A DNA stretch of 64,000 bases from Leptolyngbya sp. 'hensonii' (GCF_001939115.1 NZ_MQTZ01000042.1:62001-126000), one strand, 5' to 3'; shown: positions 1 to 8,667, numbered from the stretch's first letter. Program-made: numbers and translations. The notes: generated by a model from the sequence alone, not told the origin.

Positions 1-710
1 GGGACTGAAAGGATACCACTCAGAAACCCTAATTCGATATCCTGCCCCAAAACCCCCAGCAATTGACCTTTAGCACTGTAGAAAGGGAGAGAATAACTAG
101 TGGTGACAAAAGTACGAGGCGGATCAACAGTGGTTTCCTCATAGCTAACCGGCTCCAGCCAGATACCCTTACAGAGATTGATGGATGAAAGCTGCTGGCA
201 GGCTGCGATCGGTTTACGGAAGTAACCCTCCTTAAAGTTGGCTGGATCGGATTCTCCGCCTTTGGCGGTCACGGTCCCGTCACTGGCTTTAATGGCCCAG
301 GGATAGGCGTACTTACGGGAGGGGATGATCAACCGATTTTCTGGGGGTTGGCCAAAACCCAATCCTGTAGCCAGGGGAGATCTTTTCAGCGCCCCCCGGA
401 TCAGGTTGACGTACACCTCTTCCCGTTTTTCTCCGGCTTCGTAGAAGGTAATGGCCGAAGTTGCCACCAGACGGGCCGAGTTTTCAACCGTATCAAAACT
501 CCCTTCCAGGGATTTGGCCTTGACATCCAATCGAGCAATCAATTCATCCTGAGCCTGTTGCACCAGCCTTTGATAGAACAGATAGGAGGCGCAGCCCAGA
601 CCAATCAGAGAGCCGCACAAAACCGAAAGAAACAGGCGCAGGCCAACCGAATTTAATAGGGAAACCCGCCATTTACGTTTTGGAGGTGAGTCGGAAGCAG
701 TAACCTGCAT
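1..710 (-). CDS. Membrane sensor protein with extracytoplasmic Cache-like domain (partial, cut by window edge)
   Basis: An open frame runs without a stop from an ATG at 710 to the left edge (236 codons visible). Residues about 20-42 form one hydrophobic membrane segment (LFLSVLCGSLIGLGCASYLF). The following roughly 190 residues look like the extracytoplasmic ligand-binding region of the Cache superfamily found in chemoreceptors, histidine kinases and cyclases: a long helix (ELIARLDVKAKSLEGSF), then PENRLIIPSRKYAYPW and later YSLPFYSAKGQLLGVLGQDI. The output domain lies outside the window, so the protein class cannot be named. It ends a leftward unit separated from the SET gene by a 216-bp spacer in which I see no gene. 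Confidence 0.75.
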   Translation of the reverse strand, partial: MQVTASDSPPKRKWRVSLLNSVGLRLFLSVLCGSLIGLGCASYLFYQRLVQQAQDELIARLDVKAKSLEGSFDTVENSARLVATSAITFYEAGEKREEVYVNLIRGALKRSPLATGLGFGQPPENRLIIPSRKYAYPWAIKASDGTVTAKGGESDPANFKEGYFRKPIAACQQLSSINLCKGIWLEPVSYEETTVDPPRTFVTTSYSLPFYSAKGQLLGVLGQDIELGFLSGILSV

Positions 711-926
711 AGTCTCTTAAATTAGGTCTGAATCCCCAGCAGGCCCAAATCTCCAGCAACAGAGAGAGGGATCAGAGGATAGGTGTCCATATGCCCTATA
801 TCATAATGGGCCATATCCAACCCAATTGGATGAGGCTTCACCCAATCTGTACAAACCTCCTGCCAGAAATCCCTTTCAGCATACTACTGCATGGGTACCA
901 TCCGTTCTGAGGCTGAAACCCCTAAT

Positions 927-1580
927 TCAACTGACAGCTTTGAGGGGGCGAGTCCGATCGTAGTAACAATTCAGAATCGACTCCATCGGCGTTTGGCCAG
1001 AGGCCACCCAAACTAATTTCTCCCAGGCAATCTCGTCAATCAGCACTTTTAGGGGCTGATCAACCTGATTAAAACGGGTAAAGGCAGCGGCTGCTTTCCG
1101 ATCCCACTCCGGGTAATAGCGCAGGATATCATCCGGCAAAACGCGGGTGCGATCGCAGCCTGATTCTGGGAAACAGTCAAAGGGTTTATCCAGATTGAAG
1201 TAACCGTAATCATCCGTCAGCTCTTCTCCGGGGTAAATATCCCGGGCTGCCAGTTCCAGACTGTATGCTGTGCCAATATTGCTGGAGTTAAAACTATGAT
1301 TGACAAACTTAGCAATATCCCAACAAAGAATGTATTTTCCCTGCTCGTCCCGATAGGAATACTTGAGCAGGCGTTCCCGCAACACAGGTGGGGTCGAAAA
1401 TACATAGGATTCATCCAACCTCTGGTCCAGATCGTCCAGAACCCAGGTAATCGTCCCTTTGGGAATAAATTGTGTCGCGAACACGCCAAATCCAATCTGG
1501 TGATTGATAAAGCGAAGTTCAGTGTGGGGGTGCATCATAGGGCGAAACCAGTCGGAGACTCTCAAAATTGACGTTAACAT
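927..1580 (-). CDS. SET-domain protein (putative protein lysine methyltransferase)
   Basis: A compact SET-domain protein of about 217 residues. The SET signatures are visible in order: GFGVFATQFIPKGT near the N-terminus, KFVNHSFNSSNIG (the NHS motif that contacts S-adenosylmethionine and forms the pseudoknot) and the end of the core, GEELTDDYGY. The family transfers methyl groups from SAM to protein lysines; the substrate here is unknown. I chose the ATG at 1580; a longer frame to 1649 would leave only 21 bp to the divergent gene, and an ATG pair at 1535-1538 is another possibility. The C-terminal 80 residues (from DCFPESGCDRTRVLP) have Cys residues but not a clear post-SET zinc cluster. It is divergently placed from the YdcF-like gene. 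Confidence 0.8.
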   Translation of the reverse strand: MLTSILRVSDWFRPMMHPHTELRFINHQIGFGVFATQFIPKGTITWVLDDLDQRLDESYVFSTPPVLRERLLKYSYRDEQGKYILCWDIAKFVNHSFNSSNIGTAYSLELAARDIYPGEELTDDYGYFNLDKPFDCFPESGCDRTRVLPDDILRYYPEWDRKAAAAFTRFNQVDQPLKVLIDEIAWEKLVWVASGQTPMESILNCYYDRTRPLKAVS

Positions 1581-1670
1581 GAGTATTCCCGCATGGTGGG
1601 GCGGGACTGACAGATTCTCAGGTGGGCCATTGGCCCGTGATGATTGCAAGTATGACCATGGAGACTGCAG

Positions 1671-2462
1671 ATGTTCTTATTCCTCTCAAAATTACTGCCT
1701 CTGTTTTTGTATCCCCTCGGCCTGACTTGCCTCCTGATGGTGGTGGCCCTGGTTCTGATCTGGAAGCGTCCCCGTTTGGCTGCAGGTGTTATTGCGCTGG
1801 GATTGGGGGTTTTGTTACTCTCCAGCAGCAGTTGGGTCTCTGGCCAGTTGCTCAAATCTCTGGAGTGGCAGTCCCTGCCCACAACCCTACCCCAGGCAGA
1901 TGCGATCGTGGTGTTGGGTGGTTGCACCCGTCCTCCCTTACAGCCCCGACCTGGCGTAGATGTTACGGATGCGGGCGATCGGGTCATTTATGGTGCCCAG
2001 TTGTATCGTCAGGGCAAGGCCCCCTACCTGGTTCTTAGTGGTGGACGAATTGACTGGCGTCAGGGTGGTCCCCCGGAGTCCAGTGACATGGCGGACTTAT
2101 CCCAACAATTGGGAGTCCCAGCCACCGCAATTCTGCAAGATCCGACTTCCTTTAACACCCATGAGAATGCTGTGAATGTCAAAAAAATCCTGCAGGAAAA
2201 AGGGCTGCAGCGGGTATTGCTGGTGACCACTGCGACCCACATGCCCCGATCCCGATTGATCTTTAAACATGAGGGAATCGATGCCATCCCTGCTCCCACA
2301 GACTTCATCATGACCTATCAGCCTGCCTCAGAAACCTCCGAGGGAAGCTGGCAGAGCGTTATCTTGGATTTGATTCCAGATGCAGAACGGCTAGGATTCA
2401 CCACCCGGGCCCTGAAAGAATACCTCGGGATTGCGATTTACCGACTACGCGGTTGGCTGTAA
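1671..2462 (+). CDS. YdcF/SanA-like DUF218 membrane protein
   Basis: A 263-residue protein with two N-terminal membrane segments (about residues 5-28 and 36-52) followed by a DUF218 Rossmann-like domain. Visible family motifs are ADAIVVLGGC, DRVIYGAQLYRQGKAPY, LVLSGG, a conserved THENAVNV and LLVTTATHMPRS. Relatives such as ElyC/SanA act in the inner membrane of Gram-negative bacteria and affect envelope integrity and peptidoglycan or lipid-carrier metabolism; the reaction is not established. The 3' end overlaps the end of the convergent CHAD gene by 18 bp. Confidence 0.85.
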   Translation: MFLFLSKLLPLFLYPLGLTCLLMVVALVLIWKRPRLAAGVIALGLGVLLLSSSSWVSGQLLKSLEWQSLPTTLPQADAIVVLGGCTRPPLQPRPGVDVTDAGDRVIYGAQLYRQGKAPYLVLSGGRIDWRQGGPPESSDMADLSQQLGVPATAILQDPTSFNTHENAVNVKKILQEKGLQRVLLVTTATHMPRSRLIFKHEGIDAIPAPTDFIMTYQPASETSEGSWQSVILDLIPDAERLGFTTRALKEYLGIAIYRLRGWL

Positions 2463-3434
2463 CTGAGGGGCTAAAATCTGCAGTCGGAGTTGCTGGCGAA
2501 ACTCTGGACTGAGATAGCGCTGTTGTAGAGGTCGCCAGGTTTGCCAGAGCTCAATGCGGAGTTGATGCAAGTACTGCAACAAACTGGGGAATTCCTCTTT
2601 CAAATTAACGTTCAGTCGATCGACTAGAAATTCCTGCAACACAGCACTGTCCTGCAGTTGGCCCAGAAGATCCTGAATAGTCTTAAAATCCCTGATTTGA
2701 TCCGCATATGCTGGCCCGTAGAAGTTAGCAAAGAATTCGGCCTGATATCGGACACCTTTCATCTGTTTTCTCAGATCATGGAGAACTTCGCTGTACCGTT
2801 CCAGGTCACGATCGATCGCCTGCGTTCCAGATTTCTTCAAAATCTTCATCTGACCTTCCCGGAAGGTCGTCGCAACCATCCAGGCTGGGTGCAGCAGCAG
2901 ACAACTGATTAAGGGGGCCAGGAGATCGGGGACAATCTGGGTGATGGGAATCTGGGCTAAGGGTGTATAAGAGGGGTGTTTCAGCCAGCTCTGCAAGGTT
3001 TGCTTCAGGGTCGTGTAGGTCTCACCCTGTAAAGTTTTTTGCAGGCGAGCAAAGGCTTTCACCCGCTGGCGTTGCATCCCCTCCAGAACCCGCTGAAACT
3101 TTTTCTGCTCCGACTCTGAGAGATGGGGGGCATATCGGGTTTGCAAGTCGGCAGAGAGAACATCCAGATCCCGAACTGTACCTAAAATTCTAGAGACTTT
3201 AGCAATAGCCTTTCCCGTTAGTTCTGAGGGCAATTCCAGGACAGTGTCAAACACATGCAATGCAGTTCGCAGGCGGCGCATCGCCACACGCATTTCGTGC
3301 AGCGGCTCTGGGTCAACATCTTGAAGCACAGCAGATTCTAGCTTGAGCAGCTTTTTATACTGCTGTTGAATCATTTGATGGGCATAGTCACCATAGGTTG
3401 CCTGCTTTTCTGCTGTGACAGTCTGCGTTTTCAT
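2445..3434 (-). CDS. CHAD-domain protein
   Basis: A 329-residue, all-helical protein with the CHAD signature: HEMRVAMRRLRTALHVF near residues 46-62, DLDVLSADL, later DLRKQMKGVRYQAEFF and a C-terminal helical repeat with LQDSAVLQEFL. CHAD domains carry conserved histidines and basic residues and bind inorganic polyphosphate; they often accompany CYTH phosphatases, but no CYTH partner lies beside this gene. No signal peptide is seen, so it is probably cytosolic, perhaps granule-associated. Its last codons overlap the convergent YdcF-like gene. Confidence 0.85.
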   Translation of the reverse strand: MKTQTVTAEKQATYGDYAHQMIQQQYKKLLKLESAVLQDVDPEPLHEMRVAMRRLRTALHVFDTVLELPSELTGKAIAKVSRILGTVRDLDVLSADLQTRYAPHLSESEQKKFQRVLEGMQRQRVKAFARLQKTLQGETYTTLKQTLQSWLKHPSYTPLAQIPITQIVPDLLAPLISCLLLHPAWMVATTFREGQMKILKKSGTQAIDRDLERYSEVLHDLRKQMKGVRYQAEFFANFYGPAYADQIRDFKTIQDLLGQLQDSAVLQEFLVDRLNVNLKEEFPSLLQYLHQLRIELWQTWRPLQQRYLSPEFRQQLRLQILAPQLQPTA

Positions 3435-3546
3435 GGTGATATCCCTGCAAGATCAAAGTTGGTAGCTCTTCCAGTCTAAATCTTCCCCAGGCTGACTGTC
3501 TCACGGACCTCCTGATTCTTAATTAGGGCGAGACCTGCTCTGTGCC

Positions 3547-4614
3547 CTACTTTTGCTCAGGATGTTCCACTGCGGGGGATGGTACCCCTAAATGATTAAT
3601 CGCACCAATCAACTGATAGAGACGACCCAGGTCCCGTTGATTGAAAAACAGCGCCAACCTCGGAAGCTTGCTGGTTTCATCCAGGGTCTCCTGGGGCAAA
3701 GCCTGGGTTTTCTCAATTCGACCTTGAACTAAGATATCGCTGAATCGATCGTTCAAAAGTTGGACATCCCCTTCTGTTAGATCAGTCTTGAGGCGAATGA
3801 TCAGCTGATTGCCCACGTAACGACAGGAATGATAAACCCGATAAAAACTGCTGATCGCCTGACAGGCCACATCCAAATCATCGGTAATTGTAAACAGGCT
3901 GGTATCTTCGGGACTGATCAACCGATTCTGAATCAGTTCTTCTTCAATATAATCCCGCCATCTCCGCCAGTAAGTCCCACCCGGACGATCAATCAGGACT
4001 AGGGGTAAGGGGGGAGATTTTCCTGTCTGGCAGAGGGTGAGGCATTCAAAAGCCTCATCTAAGGTGCCAAAGCCACCTGGGAATAGGGCCAGAGCATCAC
4101 TCTCCCGCAGAAAGAAGAGTTTGCGAGTGAAAAAGTATTTGAAGTGAATGAGTTTGCGATCGTCTTGAATGAACGGATTAGCTCCCTGCTCAAAAGGGAG
4201 TTGAATGTTTAGACCAAAGGATTTTTCTGGCCCAGCTCCTTCATTCCCCGCCTGCATAATGCCCCCGCCCGCCCCCGTCATGATCATAAAACCCTGTTGG
4301 GTCACCTGACGGGAAAACTCTACGGCCATGCGATATTCCGGCGTATCTGCAAGGATGCGCGCTGAACCGAAAATGGTGACTTTACGAATGTGGCGATAGG
4401 CATAGAAAGTCTTAAAAGCTCGCTCCATATCTTGCAGAGAAGCGGTCAAGATTTTCCAATCTAATCGTCCAATCTCATGGGTTGTAATTCGCAGTAGGCT
4501 TGTCAGCGCCTGCTGAATCAGCTCACCCTGTTCTAGAGACGGAAGCCGTTCAATGAGTTCATTGACTTCAGTCTGTAGAGACTCAAGTTCCTTGCGGTGG
4601 AAAGATAAGGCCAT
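3547..4614 (-). CDS. LOG-family Rossmann protein (TIGR00730-like nucleotide phosphoribohydrolase)
   Basis: A 355-residue protein with the central LOG domain: VTIFGSARILADTPEY, GAGGGIMQAGNEGA and the diagnostic PGGFGTLDEAFE. LOG proteins cleave nucleoside 5'-monophosphates to base and ribose 5-phosphate (cytokinin activation in plants) and were long misannotated as lysine decarboxylases. It is much longer than the 180-220 residues of minimal LOG enzymes, with a helical N-terminal extension of about 85 residues and a C-terminal domain of about 100; this long form is common in cyanobacteria. The substrate is not predictable from sequence. Confidence 0.85.
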   Translation of the reverse strand: MALSFHRKELESLQTEVNELIERLPSLEQGELIQQALTSLLRITTHEIGRLDWKILTASLQDMERAFKTFYAYRHIRKVTIFGSARILADTPEYRMAVEFSRQVTQQGFMIMTGAGGGIMQAGNEGAGPEKSFGLNIQLPFEQGANPFIQDDRKLIHFKYFFTRKLFFLRESDALALFPGGFGTLDEAFECLTLCQTGKSPPLPLVLIDRPGGTYWRRWRDYIEEELIQNRLISPEDTSLFTITDDLDVACQAISSFYRVYHSCRYVGNQLIIRLKTDLTEGDVQLLNDRFSDILVQGRIEKTQALPQETLDETSKLPRLALFFNQRDLGRLYQLIGAINHLGVPSPAVEHPEQK

Positions 4615-4752
4615 GGATTCCTCGGATTTGCCAGACTAAGTCAGACTAAAAATGCCCCAGGTTTAACCCTAAGGCACTTAACAGGCAAACGGAAAGTATG
4701 GAAAAGGCTAGCTGAAAACCTCTAGCTCAGTGGCAGGAGCTAAAGCCACTCT

Positions 4753-4857
4753 ACGTTAGAGTTAATTACGTTAGCGTCAATTACGTTAGCGTTAATTACG
4801 TTAGAGTTAATTACGTTAGCGTTAATTACGTTAGCGTTAATTATGTTGGAGTTAACA
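4753..4857. repeat. 15-bp tandem repeat (seven units)
   Basis: Seven head-to-tail units of 15 bp, consensus ACGTTAGMGTTAATT, fill 105 bp of the 384-bp spacer between the LOG gene and trxA. Units 3, 5 and 6 are identical; units 1 and 4 are identical to each other (A instead of C at position 8); unit 2 has one further change and the last unit is degenerate. The unit includes GTTAA/TTAAC half-sites. No open frame or known regulatory element explains it. The rest of the spacer (4615-4752 and 4858-4998) shows nothing I can name. Confidence 0.95.
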
Positions 4858-4998
4858 ATTCAGGACTGTGAATCAGGCGAAAAAATGAAGCCCCCGGCAG
4901 GCAAATCTGACAGGGAAAGGATTTCTGCCTGACACGATTCCTGCAACCTCTAGCCTGAGGTGAACCACTGAATGCCAATTCAGATTGGCAGGGTTTTC

Positions 4999-5322
4999 CT
5001 AAATATACTTTTCCAAAGTGTTTGCAAGCGTTGTCTTAGGAACAGCACCAACAACCATATCCACCCTTTGACCACCCTTGAAGATCATGAGAGTCGGGAT
5101 GCTGCGAATACCATAAGTAGTAGCAACACTGGGGTTTTCATCCGTGTTGACCTTTACTACCTTCACCTGACCTTCATACTGTTGAGCGATTTCATCGACG
5201 ACCGGAGCAACCATGCGGCAGGGGCCACACCAAGGAGCCCAAAAATCAACAAGTACGGGGATGTCACTCTTAAGAACTTCTTGCTCAAATGTAGAATCTG
5301 TAACTTGCACAGCTACTGACAT
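4999..5322 (-). CDS. trxA: Thioredoxin
   Basis: A classical 107-residue thioredoxin with the redox motif WCGPC in [11 protein letters not shown] and the cis-proline loop RSIPTLMIF. It reduces protein disulfides in the cytosol, receiving electrons from ferredoxin- or NADPH-thioredoxin reductase. The ATG at 5322 gives [14 protein letters not shown], the usual length; a TTG at 5331 would add three residues. An AAGG stretch precedes the ATG. The Yfr1 small-RNA gene lies about 220 bp upstream on the same strand, the arrangement known for other cyanobacteria. Confidence 0.95.
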   Translation of the reverse strand: MSVAVQVTDSTFEQEVLKSDIPVLVDFWAPWCGPCRMVAPVVDEIAQQYEGQVKVVKVNTDENPSVATTYGIRSIPTLMIFKGGQRVDMVVGAVPKTTLANTLEKYI

Positions 5323-5542
5323 GCCTGACAAACCTTAACTGGAGTATTTTCTTAGAATTCTAACATAGTGCCGACGGTCGATTCTTGTCCCAAAGTTTAT
5401 ACATTTAGATACATTTAGACATAGGATTGATGACCCGGAACGCTAGCAAATTAAAGTTATCCCAGACATCATTGCCATTTGCATTCATTGCTGTTTAATC
5501 GTTGTTTAATAAATGCTGGGTCAATAAAGCGGTTTAATAGAG

Positions 5543-5613
5543 ATAAGGAACCGCCCGAACCGAAGTCCGGGCGGAGTGTGGTGTGAGGAGTGAACGGAAA
5601 CATTCGTCTCCGC
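5543..5613 (-). ncRNA. yfr1: Yfr1 small regulatory RNA
   Basis: Reading the minus strand: a 5' hairpin CGGAGAC-GAAT-GTTTCCG (5596-5612), the hallmark unpaired motif ACTCCTCACAC (5581-5591), and a 3' hairpin of ten pairs closed by a UUCG tetraloop (5551-5574) followed by a short U-rich tail, which is the terminator. Stem-loop, ACUCCUCACAC, stem-loop is the diagnostic structure of Yfr1, a cyanobacterial RNA of 54-70 nt that base-pairs with target mRNAs near their ribosome sites. A TAAAAT -10 element sits at 5621-5626, seven bases before the likely start. It lies upstream of trxA as in other cyanobacteria, although guaB is absent here. The rest of 5323-5751 holds nothing recognised. Confidence 0.93.
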
Positions 5614-5751
5614 TATTTCTATTTTAGGCGACGGTTGCAGATTTTCCAGTGGTTCCCCAAAAGACTAAAAACTTTTAAGCTTTCTTTAGGAAAGGGGCAG
5701 TAATTACAAAAAATTGTCAGCCTAAATTTTGCCCCCCTCGATAGCGTAAGT

Positions 5752-6675
5752 ATGACAGCGCCATTTTTAACCAAGACGTCCGTAACCTCTGCTTGCCTGG
5801 GGGGTACTGTGCAAACCTACCGGTGGAACTGGAAAGGCAAACCAGTTCAAATCACGTACGAAATTTTGGGGGAGGGCCAGCCAATCCTGCTCCTTCCTGC
5901 CTTCAGTACTGTCTCCAGCCGCACTGAAATGCGTGGCTTGGCGGAGTTGCTGGCTACTGAGTATCAAGTTTTTGCGCTGGATTGGCCAGGGTTCGGACAG
6001 TCCGATCGACCGGCTCTACAATACAAACCGGCTTTCTATCAGGGGTTTTTGCGGGATTTTGTCCAGGCCACTTTTAGCGCACCTGTGGTGGTGATTGCAG
6101 CGGGGCATGCTGCCGGATATGTGATGAAACTGGCTCAGCAACAGCCTCCTTTGTGGTCATGGGTTGTGCTGGTGGCTCCCACTTGGCGAGGCCCCCTGCC
6201 CACCGCCATGGGGGAACATCGCCGGATTTATCGCAGCCTGCAGTTTCTGGTCAACTTGCCATTTGTGGGTCAATTTCTCTACCTCCTGAATACCTTTCCT
6301 GGCTTGCTCTACCTGATGTATCGACGGCATGTCTATGCCAGCGCCAAAAAAGTAACCCGCTCCCTCATCTGGCGCAAGTGGCAAACGACTCAAAGATGGG
6401 GAGCCCGCTTTGCTTCCGTTGCCTTTGTTACGGGGGCTCTCGATCCAGTCCGACAGCGGGATGACTTCATGGCCTACTTCCAGCCGTTACCAGTACCGGT
6501 GCTGGTTGCGATCGGTGAGCAAACGCCACCAAAATCACGCCGGGAGATGGAGTTTCTGGCCCATTTCTCCGGGGCTCAGGTGTGTCGCTTGCCAGGTTCC
6601 TTAGGCCTGCATGAGGAAAATCCAGACCTCCTGATCGCTGAGATTCTGCCCTTCATGAGAAAATATCTATCCTGA
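5752..6675 (+). CDS. Alpha/beta-hydrolase-fold protein lacking the nucleophilic serine
   Basis: A 307-residue alpha/beta-hydrolase fold: ILLLPAFSTVSSRTEM (oxyanion loop region), FALDWPGFGQSDRP, the nucleophile elbow, a lid with a hydrophobic stretch around residues 165-190, and a C-terminal LGLHEENPD with the catalytic-type histidine. At the elbow the sequence is AAGHAAGYVM, so Ala120 occupies the place of the expected Ser in GxSxG. The histidine is kept but without a nucleophile it is unlikely to be a classical esterase. The same elbow may be characteristic of a cyanobacterial subfamily (from memory, unverified). No operon partner; a hairpin follows. Confidence 0.75.
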   Translation: MTAPFLTKTSVTSACLGGTVQTYRWNWKGKPVQITYEILGEGQPILLLPAFSTVSSRTEMRGLAELLATEYQVFALDWPGFGQSDRPALQYKPAFYQGFLRDFVQATFSAPVVVIAAGHAAGYVMKLAQQQPPLWSWVVLVAPTWRGPLPTAMGEHRRIYRSLQFLVNLPFVGQFLYLLNTFPGLLYLMYRRHVYASAKKVTRSLIWRKWQTTQRWGARFASVAFVTGALDPVRQRDDFMAYFQPLPVPVLVAIGEQTPPKSRREMEFLAHFSGAQVCRLPGSLGLHEENPDLLIAEILPFMRKYLS

Positions 6676-6689
6676 AAGCAAGGAATCCT

Positions 6690-6713
6690 ACAGATGGCCC
6701 ATCCTCCATCTGT
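6690..6713. terminator. Hairpin between convergent genes
   Basis: ACAGATGG (6690-6697) pairs perfectly with CCATCTGT (6706-6713) around an 8-nt loop, 15 bp after the hydrolase stop and 24 bp before the end of the convergent permease gene. There is no strong T-run on either side, so terminator function for either strand is only probable. Confidence 0.45.
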
Positions 6714-6736
6714 ACCGCGATCGCAGCGATGCCAAG

Positions 6737-7846
6737 CTAATTGAGATCCGCCAGCTTAATACGCGGATCTGCTGTTTTCAGTAGCAAGTCTGCCAGCAGG
6801 TTACCCGCAATCAACATGACTGCCCCCATCATCAAGCTAGCCATAACCAGGTAAATGTCCTGGGCATAGACGGCCTGCAAAATCAACCGACCCAGACCGG
6901 GCCAGTTGAAGAAAAATTCAGCGATGAAGGCCCCACTCAGCAGACTGGAAAATTCAAACCCCAGTAGGGTAATCAAAGGATTAATCGCATTCCGGAGGGC
7001 ATGCACGTAAATTACCTTATTTTCCGGCAACCCCTTTGCTCGGGCAGTCTGGATATAATCCTGTCGCAGCACATCCAGCAGTTCCCCTCGGGTAATGCGT
7101 TGCAGCCCCGCAAAGCTGATGATACTCAGGGCGATCGTGGGCAGAATCAGATGCCAGCCCAGATCCAGAATTTTACCCAGAAGGGTCAGGTCGGCATGGT
7201 CAATGCTAGTCATATCCCCAACGGGAAAAAGTGGTGAGGTCATTTGGGCCAGGAACAGCAAAGCCAGGGCCGTGATAAAGCTGGGAAAGCCCTGACCTGT
7301 GTAGCTGAGCACCTGCAGGACCCGATCGATCCCGCGATTCTGATTCACCGCTGCGACGATCCCCAGCGGAATTGCGATCGCCCAGGTGACGATCAGGGAA
7401 GCAAAAGCCATCAAGAGGGTGGCCGGAATCCTTTCCCACAGCAGCGACGCAACCGATCTCTGATAGATGAAACTGGTCCCAAAGTTGCCCTGGGTCAGGA
7501 TTTGCGTCAGCCAGCGCCAATACTGACCGGCCCAGCAAATCACCTCAGCCAACCAGCCAGGCCCTTGGAATTGGCCAACAAAGAGCTTGGCCCAGGTGCA
7601 ATCCAGGCCAAATTGCTGACGCAATAGATCGATCGTCTCTGGTTTAATCTTGGGATTCTGCTTCAGGGTGTCCAGGTAATCTCCCGGAGCCAGTTGAATG
7701 ATGAAAAAGCACAGGGCTGAGGCCAGGAAGAGGGTGAACAGAGCCTGTAAAAATCGCTTCAGAATATAAACAGCCGTTTCACCGGTGAGTGCTGCTACCA
7801 GGTTGTCCCAGGCTGACTGTAGTCCACGACGTTCAGATACGGTCAT
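6737..7846 (-). CDS. ABC transporter permease, DppB/OppB type
   Basis: A 369-residue inner-membrane permease of the peptide/nickel/opine ABC importer class. About six membrane segments are visible; the first is near residues 28-50 (FTLFLASALCFFIIQLAPGD). The cytoplasmic EAA loop is RGELLDVLRQDYIQTARAKG followed by LPENKVIYVHALRNAINPL, the ATPase contact site. I start at the ATG at 7846 (MTVSERRG), 14 bp after the apt stop; a TTG at 7870 would overlap apt. It sits directly downstream of apt with no second permease, ATPase or solute-binding gene in the window, so its partners must be encoded elsewhere. Confidence 0.88.
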   Translation of the reverse strand: MTVSERRGLQSAWDNLVAALTGETAVYILKRFLQALFTLFLASALCFFIIQLAPGDYLDTLKQNPKIKPETIDLLRQQFGLDCTWAKLFVGQFQGPGWLAEVICWAGQYWRWLTQILTQGNFGTSFIYQRSVASLLWERIPATLLMAFASLIVTWAIAIPLGIVAAVNQNRGIDRVLQVLSYTGQGFPSFITALALLFLAQMTSPLFPVGDMTSIDHADLTLLGKILDLGWHLILPTIALSIISFAGLQRITRGELLDVLRQDYIQTARAKGLPENKVIYVHALRNAINPLITLLGFEFSSLLSGAFIAEFFFNWPGLGRLILQAVYAQDIYLVMASLMMGAVMLIAGNLLADLLLKTADPRIKLADLN

Positions 7847-7859
7847 TTCTCTCGCAAAT

Positions 7860-8375
7860 TTAATACTCAACCAGGGTCACGATCGGAACATCTGCGGGTA
7901 ACCGCTTCCGCCCCTCCAGGTCGCGTAGTTCGATGATAAAGCCAAACCCGACCAGACTGCAGCCGCTGCGCTCCACCAGTTGAGCAGTGGCCACAGCCGT
8001 CCCCCCCGTGGCAATCAGGTCATCCACAATCAGCACCCGAGCTCCGTCATGCAGGGCGTCCTGATGCATTTCCAGGCGATCCATGCCGTATTCCAACTCA
8101 TATTCAACCGTATGGACTGCAGCTGGTAATTTGCCTGGTTTCCGCACCGGGATAAATCCTGCTTCTAAGCGATAAGCCAGGGGAGCGCCAAAAATAAAAC
8201 CCCGGGATTCCATACCAATCACATAATCCACCCCAAAGTCAGCACATTGCTCTGCCAGATAATCAATGGTGTATTGTAATCCCTGGGGATTTCTCAGCAG
8301 GGTAGTGATATCTCGAAACAGGATACCGGGTTTCGGAAAATCGGGAATTTCGCGAATCAGGGCTTTGAGGTCCAT
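7860..8375 (-). CDS. apt: Adenine phosphoribosyltransferase
   Basis: A 171-residue purine salvage enzyme that makes AMP from adenine and PRPP. The PRPP-binding motif [14 protein letters not shown] is intact, as are the N-terminal [18 protein letters not shown] and the flexible-loop region [13 protein letters not shown] chose the ATG at 8375 (MDLKALIRE), which matches the family length, over an upstream in-frame codon at 8405. It leads a two-gene unit with the DppB-like permease 14 bp downstream; whether the transporter moves a purine or peptide cannot be told. Confidence 0.95.
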   Translation of the reverse strand: MDLKALIREIPDFPKPGILFRDITTLLRNPQGLQYTIDYLAEQCADFGVDYVIGMESRGFIFGAPLAYRLEAGFIPVRKPGKLPAAVHTVEYELEYGMDRLEMHQDALHDGARVLIVDDLIATGGTAVATAQLVERSGCSLVGFGFIIELRDLEGRKRLPADVPIVTLVEY

Positions 8376-8502
8376 AAAACCAAATATTCTTAAAACAAAT
8401 GCCACCGAAATCCTATACCACAGTTAGGCAGACGCACACCGTACCCATCTACACATTCCTACCTGAGCGGCTGTCCTGAACGGGTCCAACAGGAAACCTG
8501 TC

Positions 8503-8531
8503 GGATAGACTTAAAACGGGATAGACTTAAA
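8503..8531. repeat. 13-bp direct repeat upstream of the DUF3038 gene
   Basis: GGATAGACTTAAA occurs at 8503-8515 and again at 8519-8531, three bases apart, in the 292-bp spacer between apt and the DUF3038 gene. It could be a double binding site or a small local duplication; nothing else is recognised in this spacer except an AT-rich TATATAAGAT near 8571-8580. Confidence 0.7.
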
Positions 8532-8667
8532 TGCTGAAATGATTCCAGCAGACTGGGGGAATCCTATATAAGATGGATCCGAGATCGTTGGGATTGTGAG
8601 ATCCTGATTTGGGTAGAATGCTGCTGAAAGTTTCACCGTCAGGGGTTCACTTAACACACCAGTCAGA

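Noticed and set aside
2445-2462. Overlapping gene ends as a special antisense control
   Set aside because: Short tail-to-tail overlaps are common in compact genomes; nothing here suggests more, and the same holds for 20888-20904.
4753-4857. Possible CRISPR array
   Set aside because: The units are contiguous 15-mers with no spacers between them, and no cas gene is present.
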